Assembly (NCBI GenBank): GCA_019055375.1
Contig: JAHQIW010000623.1
Span: forward strand, 124,001 to 188,000
Source: Parelaphostrongylus tenuis
Lineage: Eukaryota > Nematoda > Chromadorea > Rhabditida > Metastrongylidae
Direction: 5' to 3'
DNA: 64,000 nt
Positions 1 to 12,167 of this stretch are shown piece by piece. The notes beneath the pieces are model-generated. The model made no database searches and was not told the origin of the DNA. It was given only the letters and a program-made list of their open reading frames with translations. Numbering within the stretch: the first letter of the stretch is position 1; every line of letters begins with the position of its first letter. The translations under genes were made by a program, and so were the position numbers.

Positions 1-297
1 CCATTCTGTTGGCCGTTCTAGTGGTCTAAAATTTCTTTCCTTCCGACCTTTCCTTTCTGGGAACCGAACAATAGGACGGCTGTCTTAAAAACCAGTTCGC
101 CTAGCCTTTTTTTGAGTCTCACGGAAAATGTACATGAGAATAGGCCCATCACACGGATTTCGCGTTCCATTCGTGCGCTATCTTTAGCCGGGTAGAATCT
201 CCTAGGAAAAAAGTGCATACATTCCATAACACAACTTTTGTCGGCTTCAAATGACTCGTGCAAAGCGAATATTCGTGCCTGTTTTACGTTCTTGCAG

Positions 298-3270
298 TGA
301 CTATCTACCGTTGTCTCCAATGTCGACAAATGGACAGACGTATCGAATTTATAACGGGCAGAAGGTGGTCTATGTTCCAGCTTCGCACGCAACGCAATCA
401 CCGCCGGTACATCAGCGCCCATCCAACTTTTCAATTTATGAAGTGACAGTGAGCATTGTAAACTCGCAGAAACGAAATCCATTGTGATTCAGAGTGAATA
501 ACAAGCATAAGAGCCAAACAATCAATTTATTAAGAACTTCTTGTACCAAACGAGTTGAGACGTTTTATAACATTTGAAAATTCGAAACATGAGAGAGATC
601 TAAATTGAACATTGTACAGGAAAAGGCACACTCAAAATAATTCTCACTTTCAGCATTTCATCCCCATTTGCCCCACATCATGAAAACTGAGATAGAGCCA
701 TTTTGAGATACTAAAAATGGTTTCTCGACAATTTTTTGCAAAAATTTGCTGCTGATTAAATGAAGTATAAAAGAAAGATACTTTTACAAAGACAGATAAT
801 TTCTTTCTAGATATCGGCGCCTTTAGCAGTTCTGCCACCACTAATCACATTTCCGTATCCGCGAGAGAACCTCATACCTGAATACTCATCAGCCTCAGAA
901 CCACGTTACACTACAGCTTCGCCATTTTGGCAGCAGTACAGAGGTTATCCTCACAATTTCGGGCAGAACCATGCTGGAGCAAATTACGTGCTAGCAACAC
1001 GGCCACCTAGTCAGCCCATTGTGGAAAGGAGCTACAGTACTGCTGCACCTTATAACATCGATCAGTACGAGAGCAGTGAAGACGAGAACACTGATGACCA
1101 GATGCAAACTGTGAGTCCGATATTCCTACATTTGCAATCAGTAATGTCTGAATTCAGATCATAGTTTCTGGAAAATGTTCTTGCCAGAATCTTTTTGACA
1201 TGCTATAATATTTTTATGATATATGCAACTCCCTGTAGTTTCTTTTTTCACAAACAAATGGAATTCTTTTTTATTTATCGCTCCTAGCGGTGGTATGAAT
1301 TTTCAAATATACCTTTTGATGTAGAGTCATGTGCAAAACTTTCGCGTCAGGTGGGACCCGAACCCACACCTCACTCTATCCGAGAGCGCGTGCCCTAACC
1401 CGGTACACTACTGACGTCTGTTCTGCACATCGCTTTTTTTACGCTACAATGCATCTATTTGTCAGCCGCCAACCGTCAACGGCCTGGTCCGAGTAGTCGG
1501 TTTCAACACTGAACCCAGTCATGCTTGCAGATATTGGGTATTCATGATCACATAGAAATCTTTCAATTGCGATGCGTTGTGCATCGCAAACTGGTGTGCA
1601 AAAAGGGCACCAGTAGTGAAACGGGTTAGAGCACGCGCTTCCGGGTAGAATGAGATGTGGGTGCAAGTCCCGCCTGACGCGAAAGTTTTGCACATCACTC
1701 TACATCAAGGGATTTTGATAATTAGAGGGTTCGTCTGAGAGTCTATTTAAGATTTAAAGCGGAGAATTTGTTTGCTAAGTATGATTTTCTAAGTTGAGAA
1801 AGAGTTTTTCATTCCTATCAAGAAATCTAGTTACTAATAATTTGTCCAAATCTTTGTAAGCTGACCCAAAAGAAATTTCACTGAGAATGTATGACACCGT
1901 GCATTTCTTCACTGATTGTACTCTGCGTCACGTAGTAAGGAAATTATTGGCATTTCTTGGACTTGAAATGTCGTAGCGAGGAGCAACATCAAAAATCAGC
2001 ATACCGTGTACGGTACACTTCTCGCTGTGTTCCTAGCTCCGAAATATCTAAGATTTTACTTTAGGGCTTCATATCTCCGTGAATGATTTTGTGCATAAGT
2101 TATTTCTCAAACTAGTTGTAATGCAGCTCTCATCACAGATCGTATGTGAATCTTCATGATTTTGCGACGTGATATTCAATGAAGCTCATAGCACTGCTCC
2201 TTATTCACTAACTCCTATGGAGCTCGGCACCACACATTGTTTTTCCACATGCCCATAGTGATAGGATACCTTCTTCGTAACTGAATACTAAAAACGTGAC
2301 GGTATTCTGTACACCTTTATCTATGCTTTGTTATATGTATATAAACTTATATGTTAAAACATCAAGACAACGAAATGAAAGTGAGCAAGTTGAGACTGTG
2401 CAGTTCTTATTTCTTTGCCTAGCACAGGCTTTAATAGATTTCCCATTACCTTCGTGATGTGCATGAAATTTGTTTTGCGCCTCTAGTCCTGGCATTTGTG
2501 AGGCATCTGACTGTAATGTAGACTTACTTGGAAGGAAACAAAGCGTAAGTAACTTACTCAATTTAGATTAGGAGCAGTCTGATTAGATACACGTCATCAA
2601 GAAATCAGCATTTCCACACTCTGTCCGTTATTCCTTACATTCAAATTCTCTACCAAATTTTTAAAGGCTTACCTTAGCGCCATAAATTTTTACTAGGCAA
2701 GGAGATCAATTATTAAACTGTGGGGCGCAAAAACAAAAGTTACAAGACATTTTATGAGGTTAGGCTTTCAAATATCACAAAATATCCCAGTGAGATTAAT
2801 TTTTGTTTTCATATTTCTTTAAAACCTATTGTTTTCTCAACTACACTCTGAAATAAATTCCTTTATTACTAAGAGCAACTAGAATCGAGAACAGGGATCA
2901 TGTGGAAAAATCTGGATTTTACCAAAGTAGATAATACGTGATTATTACAGTGCACTGGGGAGCCAACGTGCACGAATGGTCATCTGGTATCGCAGGACAG
3001 ATGTAATAGCTTACGTTTAAGGACCATCATACAAAATGTAAGAATTTCAACATCAAATTAGAATTAATAGTGGAATCTCGTCCATAAATTATCTGTCTTA
3101 TTAGGAACTTTAGATCAGGTACTTCTGATTGGTTGTGAGACACTTCACTTTGCAGAACATTGTGCGAAATGATGCCGAGGCTTCAAAACAAGCAGTTCAA
3201 ACAGCTGCAGAAGAGGAAACTGGTCAATTTTTCAACGTCATCTGTGGCACAGGCTTTTTCAGTTACATTG
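298..3270 (+). CDS. Multi-exon gene of unknown function, 5' part (three exons)
   Basis: Three exons are seen. Exon 1 follows an acceptor ending TTCTTGCAG at 297. The first ATG is at 320, so this may be an SL trans-splice site. The exon ends at 448 before GTGAGC, or at 442 before GTGACA; both are phase 0. Exon 2 (811-1110) follows TTCTTTCTAG, is open for exactly 100 codons and ends at GTGAGT. Exon 3 (3156-3270) follows CACTTTGCAG and ends near GTCAGT in phase 1. All junctions up to exon 3 are phase 0 and compatible. The protein is rich in Pro, Tyr, Ser and Gln, followed by an acidic patch (ESSEDENTDD), suggesting a disordered protein. No domain is recognised. Exon 2 is less AT-rich than its surroundings, which supports coding. 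Intron 2 contains a fold-back element. Downstream exons were not found, so the gene is partial here. Confidence 0.5.
1318..1712. mobile_element. Fold-back element with tRNA-like terminal inverted repeats (copy 1)
   Basis: The left end (GATGTAGAGTCATGTGCAAA, from 1319) and the right end (CATCACTCTACATC, to about 1708) form inverted repeats of about 90 bases. Each arm holds a tRNA-like block: minus strand about 1347-1422 with a GGGTTCGGGTCCC T-arm, and plus strand about 1612-1683 with GGGTGCAAGTCCC. The centre resembles the linker of the copies at 26.3 and 54.6 kb. It lies in an intron of the gene at 298-3270. No protein is encoded. It is a non-autonomous element. Confidence 0.7.
2488..2545 (+). 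CDS. Weak candidate exon in the intron of the 5' gene
   Basis: The interval follows GCCTCTAG, is open for 19 codons and ends at a good donor, GTAAGT. Its outgoing phase 0 fits the exon at 3156, but its incoming phase (one base) does not fit the phase 0 end of the exon at 811-1110. It could be an alternative exon or a chance match. Confidence 0.15.
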
Positions 3271-3320
3271 GTCAGTACTTTACTTTCTCATAAAATTCTA
3301 TCGAAAACCGATCCCACCAC

Positions 3321-4107
3321 TGGAAAAATACTTTCCATGGCACTTTTAGCAACCGTTCAAAAGCTTAAATCTCTGGTTAGAGCCAAATGTGGCCCATTTC
3401 CAAAGCAACCTTTTCTAACGCTGCAAAACCCAAAATAAAATATGCTTCGAACGACCACACGTTTTTTTCTTATGTCGCTTATATTTCGCTGGACAAAACT
3501 CCTTCATTAGATTCCTAGTACTCTTTCGTTAGCAAAAGTCTCAAAGAACTCAAAAATGTGTTTGAACCTTGAAAACACCGTTTCGATAGCGCTTCAAGGA
3601 AAGAAAACATTTATGCTTTACACTCTGACAGGCGGAGCTCTTTCTTTGGACTATTAAAATCATTCGATAGCGTAGGATTCAAGAATTTTGACGGTGAGCC
3701 CATTTTCTGGAAAGGCCGTTTCTCTACAGTGTAGCAGGCAAAATAAAACTGATTCTTATACGCGATCATGTGTTCTCTAGCCAATTTACGGCCCATGGGG
3801 TGGAGCGGCTACGAGACTGGTGCAATGATCGACCGAATTCCTCTTATGAACGTGTGACATTTGCTATTCAATTACGAACTGCTTCTTCGCTTTGGAAGAA
3901 GCTCCCGACTAAACGTATGACTCTGATACTACAGAATTTTCTCTAGAAGTTCACGTGTTTTTCGGGCTGCCAGCTAATCAATTGTTGATGAATTATACAG
4001 CGTTACAAACGTTCTTTTGACAAAACAGGCCACATACAGCTCTAGCTAGAGATTTATGCTCTCGAATGATTACTAAAGTTTTATAAAAAGTTCTTGCCCA
4101 GCGAGAG
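3321..4107. mobile_element. Non-autonomous DNA transposon with long TIRs (family A, copy 1)
   Basis: The left terminus (about 3321-3445, including AAGCTTAAATCTCTGGTTAG) is repeated in reverse complement at about 3995-4107 (CTAGCTAGAGATTTATGCTC). The consensus terminus recurs at 12.2, 15.6, 24.5 and 45.2 kb. The TIRs are about 110-130 bases. The interior has no transposase. A MITE-like origin is inferred. Confidence 0.65.
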
Positions 4108-4150
4108 GGTACGGTTGTTGATCTCGTGTTGTCTAATGGAAAAGTACTCA

Positions 4151-4401
<251 letters not shown>

Positions 4402-4429
4402 CATCGATGTCTTTGGCGTGACTGGTGGG

Positions 4430-4615
4430 CCGGTGTATGTCAGTGTGTGTCGGTGTTTGTCGTTTTCTGTGCGTATGTATGCAGATGTGGGTGCATTGGC
4501 GCATGTGTGTGTTTTATGAATGTATATTAGTGGATGTGTGTATGTGTATGTGTATGTTCATATGTGTGTGCATGTGCATGTGTTTTGGTGCGTGCGAACG
4601 TGTGTGTGTTTATGG
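4430..4615. repeat. Degenerate TG-rich microsatellite
   Basis: Imperfect TGTG and TATG repeats follow directly on the AT tract. No coding or RNA feature is seen. Confidence 0.8.
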
Positions 4616-4679
4616 TCATTTACTAATCATTTTCAACGTTCTTTCCACTGAAAACATGTTTACATAAGTCCATCTAATA

Positions 4680-7580
4680 ACATTCTAATCATTTATAGCG
4701 GCGAAGTCTGCTAAGCATCAATATATCACTGCATAAAGCAAAGAATCCACTGTGAAGTTGGAACTATGCACTCTCAAAGCAAAACGTTTTCTTTTGTGAG
4801 TAAAACGTAGTATGAAGGTCGTTTCACAAACCGAGCTTGGTATCGATATCGGTTTTTCTCAAACTATCGAACGGCTAAAGCAGCATAGATTGAAAAAAAG
4901 AGAAAAATGTTATATAGCAGCTGGAACTATGTTCCCTTTCGGGTGGGTTTTTTTGTTGAAACAATGGAGATTTTTCCGACACTTGGGCGTTTTTTGCACT
5001 AAAAAACTTTTACGGGAAATTCTCTTGTGATATCCCATCATCTTGCAGTGATAATGTCTTCTCAAACCTAAATTGACTAGATAATTTCCCACATTTCCAT
5101 TGCTTGGCACGCTGCACGAGACGTTGCAAACAATAACACGTATACGTATTATTTGGGACTCAAGAGGTTAACAAAGTCCAACTTAGCTGGAAGAGTTCCC
5201 AATTTCTTACCTGAAATTTTTGTAACAAAGGTAGACCTACCAGATGTGTGCACACACACGGCTGTATATCAGCGGTTCATAGCTGCACTGCTGTATGCTA
5301 CAAGTAGTGGTATTCTGGTGTCATCAAAACATCAGAAAAATTGAGCGCCTTACAGTAATTTTTGGATTTCTGGTGAGCTTACATGATGCGTGAGAAAATT
5401 CGAAATCGTAAAACCATATGTAATTAGATAGACGGAATCAAAGAACTGGTTGAGGCACACTCGATATACCATTTGAGGGAAAAAGAACATAAACTGAGTT
5501 TTCTACCGGTTTTCAAAATAAAAATTAGTGTCCCTGACCAACTTTTGGGGGAAAAGCTGTAATGTAGCCTACTGTTAATGCTATACAACTGATTGTGGTG
5601 AGGCGAACTGTAAAAAGTTCTCTATACAGTTTTGTTCAACTACGTACTAATGATGTGTCGAATTTCGAATGAATCTGTGTGTCCTTCTGTAGCTGAAAAG
5701 GTTTATAATATTTGGCTCCTTTACGTTACCTTAAGTTCAGTGGTTGTACGGTTATCTGCAAATACTGCTTATGAAGAAAATGGTTAACTTTCATAGATTA
5801 AGATGAATACTGTTGAGTATTTCTAGCTCACACAGATGAGTTCTGTCTGGCGTCAATGTTTGATGTGAACTGCTACCTATTCTCGCCGGTGTGCGGTGAC
5901 ACCTCCAATACAATGTTCACGAAACTTCGAAAATCTTACCGAAAGGTTTATCTCAATCGAAATTAGCGTCTGAAGAGAAATGTAAGAGTCCGAAGATCAA
6001 AAACTCTGGAAAACGGCTTGTGAAATAATGCTATATTGAGCAGTCTTCTTCATGACAAGATTTTTTTAATGAGCATGTTTATGTAGATGTTCGGGTTTTG
6101 TGGATGCTACCATAAATTGTATATTATTTAAGTCATTGAAAAATTAATAAAGTGCATTGTTCTTCAGGAAAAAAAATTTTGTTGATGGTATTTATACAGA
6201 ATGATTCGAATGTGTCACAATCACAGCACGATGAGCAGATGGAAAGCCTAAATTCAATAAATAACTCTTTACGAACTGCCGAGGGTTACATAGCTTTTTC
6301 TAAATATGTTTCACTATGGAAACTAACACAACAGCTGGATTTCAAAAATCAGAAACATGCGATTTGTCAATTTAAACAACATTTCCTACTAAGATAGATA
6401 TCATATAGTAAGACATCTTGGCGCTTTGAGAAAAAAAAAAAAAAAGATTCAAGTGCAAACAGCATTTTTTCACATAACAAAGATAGCATTGAATGAAGAT
6501 AAAATAGGTTTCTTCACGAAACTGACGGAAGCTAAAGAAGGAGATAAAGCAAGTAGAGTGATGAGTTTGTGAGTGGCTTCAGAATGATCTTAAGCGGAAA
6601 AAGGTATAGGTACAGGTATCGGTGCAGCACTCGTATTTACAGCGTGATCCAGCTTGGTAATTGGCCGCATAAATAGACAACTTTACGGCTTTCTACGCCC
6701 AGCGATGCCATTACCTGTGAGGCGAACGGCTTGAGCATCTGTAAGGGCGGTCTACACAACGCTCAAGAATTCAAGGTGGCTGACAAGCTTTGAAATTTTA
6801 TCAACAGTAGGACATTTTTGGTGTTTTGTCAATTAACCCAACTCTTGAAGAAGTTCCTAACTTTGTGTGGTGCAAAAAAGTGACATATTTCTCACAGCTC
6901 ATTTATGATAGTCGCTATGAATAGCATCGTCAAAAACAGGAAAAACACAGTGCGGTTGCTATTATTATGGAAATCTAACACTCAGGAGAAAATTCGACTT
7001 CTATAGGAGTAATACCAATAAATAATGGCTGTTTACATCTTCACACCAAAAATACTAGCGTGTAGTCAATATCGCTAATTACAACTAGGATCATTAGAAA
7101 TTGGAAATCTTTAGTTACAAGATGAGCCCTCTCTTTCTTCATCGCAATCCAATAATGTCCGAATACTCCGAAGTCCATTAAACAAAGATATAGATTTAGT
7201 AGATTTCTTTATCATACTTGTTTCACGACTCATAATTCGAACAAAAAAAGCGAATGAGGAAATGGTTTTCCGTCTAGCAAGACACAGTGATGTTCAATGA
7301 TCTATTGTTTGAATTCGCACTTGTCGTCTTTGTGCGATAAGTTTCAAATCTTCAAGCTTCTTTTCCGCCATTTTGAAAATTCTGATTCTGGATATATGCA
7401 AACTTGAGAAGACGTTTTGTAAGAATGGCATATAGATTTAATACGATGGACCACAGTCTCTTCTGTAACTCAGAAAAGTTCGAGATTTTCTTCCTTTATT
7501 TTAAACATTTCTTCAACTCATGAAATACTTTACTGATCAATATTATCGTCCATTGGCGACAAGCTGCTTCGTCGCGAAAG
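4680..7580. other. Mostly unique AT-rich sequence, no convincing gene
   Basis: Short ORFs occur on both strands, for example after a TTTATACAG acceptor at about 6198 and one ending at 5344. None has a convincing exon structure or known motif. A poly(A) run lies at 6431-6445. Confidence 0.5.
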
Positions 7581-7779
7581 GGTCAAAATAGGAATTGCGC
7601 TAGATTAGGCAAAGGAAAATTTGGATACACTCTTCTAGACTGATGTCCCGAGACAAAGCCTAATCCGTGCAAATATATTATACTTGGATATGAATGGCGC
7701 ATCTTCAGTGAGAGCGTGGATTCCAGCACAATTTCAAATCGCTTCTCTCTCGTACAGTTGTCTATAGTGGTAGTCTGCT

Positions 7780-7990
7780 CTAAGCCTGTTGACATACACA
7801 AGGCCCAATAAGCGATTCTAAACTCCTTGCCATCTGCGTATGCTGATGATTAACGTTAGCCATGAAGACGTCAGCCCATCGTTTGGGTAGACGTCCTTGC
7901 ATTCTATTGGATTCCACTCTATCATTGCAGTATAAACAATACTTGTTAAAGTTGAATGCATGACGCATCTCAAAGTTATTAATCATCGTC
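7780..7990 (-). mobile_element. Probable RTE-type LINE 3' ORF fragment
   Basis: The minus-strand ORF contains QGRLPKRWADVF, matching the GRPPTRWADVF-type motif near the C-terminus of RTE-clade reverse transcriptases, followed by RSLESLIGP. Only a few dozen residues remain. The family assignment rests on motif memory, and the fragment is certainly non-functional. Confidence 0.45.
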
Positions 7991-8404
7991 GAAAACTTCC
8001 TCCTTCTAGGAATTGACGAATAAATACTCTATTGTACTAACATATCATTTTCTTTGAACGACTGACGTTCTATAAAATACTTAAGCGATGGAGAAGTAAC
8101 AGTTGAGCGAAATACATTCAGCTTACCCTGACACCAAAACTTAAGCAGAACACTCAATGTCACTCTCATTAGCGTATCACGACTCTTGTATAAAATGATC
8201 TGACACTTCTGATTGTTTTGAATTTCTTATGTAATGAAATTTAGTGACTGTTAAGATCATAAGTCGAGAGGCCAATCGTGGTACGTTTCATGTCAAAAAG
8301 AGGCAAATTGTTAACAACTTAACTTTTTTTTTGCTGTATTATCACGTCTGTAGAACAATCTTCAATACTAACCGACACCACAAAAAGTGCATTAAAAAAT
8401 CTGC

Positions 8405-8492
8405 TGTGAAGCGTCGACGTAGAGGGTCGAACTAGCAACTTTCTTCCCAATGTCCCTCATCACCAACCACTCGGTACTAAGGACTGCTCGCC
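8405..8492 (-). repeat. tRNA-like repeat
   Basis: On the minus strand an A-box-like stretch (TAGTACCGAGTGGTTGG) is followed about 45 bases later by a B-box-like AGTTCGACCC. There is no convincing acceptor stem. It is probably a tRNA-derived repeat rather than a tRNA gene. Confidence 0.45.
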
Positions 8493-8987
8493 GCGCGCTG
8501 CGAGGTGAAGTCAGCGCCGTGTCCCTGTCGTGCCCAAAGAGTTAATGAGCAACTTATGGATTTCTTTCCGAGATTGCCTAACTATATCGAACAATCACAC
8601 ATCGTGCACACAAAGGACTAGATAGTTCATCCCAATTTCTCTCATCATTATTCATTCAACAAGCAGGGGAACGACGAGAACCGTAAAAAATGGCTTTAGG
8701 AAAACGAAATCGAGCACAATGTAAGCGAAAGACGAATTACTTCCAGCGATGTATTGAAAGAATCTACTAGAATGTTTCATTTTTACTGCCTTTTACCAGT
8801 GTTATGATGCTACGAATATACACCGAAGAGTGTTTAGTGGTAAGCAAAACATCTGATCCTAGAGAGTTGAACCCAAGTTCCACCCATTACGGAAAGACCC
8901 CTGATGAAAAGCGAGTTAACCCCTCGCTTAGAGTCGAATGTATTGCATATCATTGAATATTCTTAGCTATCTATGAGAATATTTAGA

Positions 8988-9332
8988 GCCTTTTCGAGGT
9001 TGGTAGTCATAACTATACGTACGTTTTGGCCATGTCACTTGCTTCATCAGTGGCCCACACCTCATATTGAACCCTACTTTATATCAGGAATATGGAGACG
9101 TTATTTATGGAAATAGCATGCGACATTGGGTTATTAATATTTTTCCTGTCACAGGATTACTGCTCATAGTAAATAAGTACAAATCCATACTTACTAGCAG
9201 GAATGAGGTGACGTTAGTTATGGTGACAGCACATGATATGGGTAGGGTTCAATGTGGGGCGTGGGCCCTGATGAAGCGGGCGACATCGCCGAAACGTACG
9301 TATGGCACGAACGTACCAACTTCGAAAAGACT
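8988..9332. repeat. Fold-back element with hammerhead-like motif in both arms
   Basis: Arms of about 100 bases (8988-9088 and 9232-9332) are inverted, diverged copies joined by about 140 bases. The right arm carries CTGATGA at 9268-9274, a potential GGCGA/TCGCC hairpin and GAAAC at 9291-9295. The left arm carries the mutated counterpart on the minus strand (CTGATGA, then CAAAAC). The 116-residue ORF starting at 9067 reads through this element and is not a gene. Confidence 0.7.
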
Positions 9333-9644
9333 AAATAGTCGCACAGACTATACTGAATGTTCGAAGCGAGATTTCAAAATAGTCGATGAGATGAATTTCT
9401 ATTCTAGGCGGTACTGAAGAGTTTTTTGCTGCTAGAATCAACGCAAGAAGAAAGGATGTATCACTTCCGCCTCGTTTTTCTTAGAGAACGAGACATCTTC
9501 GCGATTTTGTTAGACTCTAAAAACTGTCAAAACACAAATTACAGAAACGAAACACTTTTAATTCATCAAAATGCACAAACGAGGTAATTAGCAAGTAAAT
9601 GGATATGTACAAAACCTCGGACATCGGACACTGATCGGCACTGC

Positions 9645-10351
9645 TCAAAGAAACACATTAAGGTGCGAGTGAATGAGCTCTCTACATATAGGACACCTAG
9701 GAGGTGATACATTCAAAACGGCTTGAAGACATGTTTCACAAAGACAGAGATGATTACAAGGTCTTAGCAATACTGATTTCTCTCTATAAATACAAATACA
9801 ACACTGAACTCTTTCATTGTTAGCCTGCTCGGCAGCACTCAGTATTGAGGAGGTCGACCTTCGCCGGACTGGCTGATCTTGATTTTGACGTTGACCTCTC
9901 GGGGAGAACACTTCGATAACTTGTCGGATAGATTCAGCTCGACGGGTTATCTCCTCATCACCGCCAACTAACCATCTTAGTAGACGTTGAACACTTTGAA
10001 ACACTCGATTAATTGAACGCACTTGTGGGAAGAATATACCGAGAATCGTATATAGAATCGAGAGACAGTATGGTATAAATACACGAAGAAGATAATCGAC
10101 CATAGATATCCTAGTGATACGCCACACTATTGAACTTATAATAAGAAAAAACTAAGTGCAAAAACGGTAAGTGTTGGAAAGTTTGTAATTATAGCATATG
10201 TAACTCTCATTGGAAATGTTGCTATGGAAAACAAGATCGCAATAACTTTTACCAGAGCAGAAAACAAGGTAAGAGGGACAACGAGAATGGGGAATTTTTC
10301 AGAAACATCATTTATAACAGCAGATATATCCAATGGCTGTTGGTTCGCCAT
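9645..10351 (-). CDS. Membrane-anchored C3HC4 RING-finger E3 ubiquitin ligase (RNF26-like layout)
   Basis: The C-terminal part (10151 to 9645) ends in a complete RING-HC domain. It reads CCIC, eleven residues, CNHLCLCETC, then CPIC, giving all eight zinc ligands, followed by a short tail (LNVFL, stop). Hydrophobic segments precede the RING (LLRVFIPYCLSILYTILGIFF), then a basic, Ser-rich linker. This fits a membrane E3 with a cytosolic C-terminal RING. RING proteins recruit E2 enzymes and transfer ubiquitin. The 5' ATG at 10351 (MANQQPLDIS) is in another frame. One consistent model is exon 1 10351-10253, a 101-base intron (donor GTAAAAG, acceptor TTGCACTTAG) and exon 2 10151-9645, giving about 201 residues. 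That intron is itself open and hydrophobic until just past its end, so a one-base frameshift is the alternative. The RNF26 likeness is in layout only. Confidence 0.82.
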
Positions 10352-10828
10352 AACAAATGGTAAGTCTTCCTAGATCAGAGCTAGGTCGATTCGAATATCT
10401 CGCCGTCGATGGCTTAAATAATTGAAGAATAGTGGTCCATTGAAGATGTCATGTCTTTATAATGAAGATTAATTCACAGATTAAGATGTTGATAAGGAAG
10501 GACACTTCTGACCTAGGGATTGAGTACGAGTGAACCTCCGATCGAAGTTCAAGCTTTTGCATATTACTCAACATTGACGGATGTTCAATTATAACATATT
10601 ACAGCGAAAAAAGCTATCAAATAAAGAATTATTGTCTTAGCGGGATACAACGGACAATGGGTATTGAAATGAATGCAAGTGGCTGGGCTTGCTAAAGATA
10701 TTTTCTTGTTTTGATTTATACGTAAAACTTTGGACATGATAAATTTGGTGTGGTGAAATTTGAAAGGGGTCTTAGTCTGAGACTTGGCCGGGATGGTGTG
10801 AGGTTGAGGCAAATGTGTTCTTCCTTAC

Positions 10829-10949
10829 AAAGTCTCCAATTATGACCACTTCTCAGTACCAAATTCACCAATTCCGGATTTTTACATATAGATCGAAATA
10901 CAAACAAAGTTTCAGCGCCTCGGCCGTTTGCATTCATTTCGATACTCAT
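10829..10949 (-). CDS. Candidate 5' exon upstream of the RING gene
   Basis: On the minus strand an ATG (MSIEMNANGRGAETLFVFRS) opens a frame of about 40 codons ending at a strong donor, GTAAGG (10828). It lies about 480 bases upstream of the RING gene on the same strand. It ends in phase 1, which does not fit directly to the open frame entering the MANQQ exon (phase 0 after CTGATCTAG at 10366). It could be a separate small gene, an exon with a missing partner, or chance. Confidence 0.25.
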
Positions 10950-11087
10950 CGTCTGTTGTGCCCCGATAGAGTCGTGGAATGACAAAAATTCTTTATTTAT
11001 ACGTCACTTTCGCAGTGATATGATGGTACAACTGAATATGCAGTAATCTTGAGAGATATGTGAAAGCTCAAACATAGGGCGGGAGTT

Positions 11088-11148
11088 GAACCCAGGCTTC
11101 AGCCTTTCGAGGCAGAAGCGCTAGCCCCTGCACTACCGCGGCACCTGT
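11088..11148 (-). repeat. tRNA-like repeat
   Basis: On the minus strand an A-box-like GCGGTAGTGCAGGGGCTAG is followed by a GGTTCAACTCCCG B box. Stems are imperfect, so it is read as a tRNA-derived repeat. Confidence 0.5.
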
Positions 11149-11535
11149 TTTGCTATCACCTTTCGTAACACGCACCCCCGGAAAAGGTGAGAACGCACGT
11201 TTCACGTTGAACTTACGCCCGAGGTTTAAAATTCTACCAACATCCTCAAAATCGAAATGAGATATCCAGAATTCCCTTTTCTACAGAGATCAGTCGACTC
11301 TCTTGATTCACTACTGATAAGGATATTATCAATCGCTAAGCTATTAATAAACTATTAAGTTATCTCATGAACTTTTTGCACTAATGTTCTATTCAGTTTC
11401 TTTCTGGTTAACATCGAATTATTCCCAAAAGACTGAGATATATTGAAGAACGCTCTAGTAGCTTGAGCAGGCACTTGGATACGGCCGTAGCACCATCGCT
11501 TGCTAGCCAAATGAAATGAGCTACTCTAAAGCGAA

Positions 11536-12108
11536 TAGGTTGGGAAAAACTTCTGAGAAAATGCTTGTAAAGCATTTATTTATGCATCTATTAGATCCGA
11601 ACAAAGGCAAAACTAATAATTAAAGTACTCTTTTCAACTTCAAGCACTTCCTGCCACTTCTCCGGTAAAAGATCGATTTCGCGAGCACGAAATTCCCATT
11701 TCTTGTTGTTGAAGAAATGAATTACCGAGTTGCCAAATAGGGATTTTCTTCAACCACTCCAAGCACAGCTTGACGATTAACTTCTTGTGGACGACTCTCC
11801 TTCTTTCAAACTTTTTTCACCTTCGTCAAACTATTTGAATCACCTTACACCGTACTTTTGCCAACTATGTTTTCGCCCCAAGCCAGATTGATGCGCTTAC
11901 TTGCCACCGTTGCATCTGAAATGAACAACCATTCGTGCATCACCAACAACCTAATTTGCTCGCTTGTTAACTCCATCTCAAAATAAGTAGATAAATTATA
12001 TATCAATCAACGCGGGAGGAGATGGGCTTTCAAATGAGTCCAAAACACAAAATTGGCTGGCACCTAAAAAAGTTACAAGCATTTTCTCAGAACTTTTTTC
12101 CCAACCTA
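11536..12108 (-). mobile_element. Internally deleted mariner-like element, lineage 2
   Basis: TIRs of about 34 bases begin TAGGTTGGGAAAAACTTCTG (11536) and end at CCAACCTA (12108), with TA at both ends. Minus-strand pieces of a mariner transposase lie between: an N-terminal helix-turn-helix stretch (QIRLLVMHEW, then SKRINLAWGENIVGKSTV), a linker (VHKKLIVKLCLEWL), then a C-terminal stretch (EIDLLPEKWQEV). The central catalytic part is missing, and the frames are broken. It cannot encode a working transposase. Confidence 0.72.
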
Positions 12109-12167
12109 TTGTTGTGTCGGTGGTTTTTTTCTGCTACATAGTGACAAACAAAGATTGACCTTTTCAC

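Noticed and set aside
9067..9417. 116-codon plus-strand ORF
   Set aside because: It spans the loop and right arm of a fold-back element.
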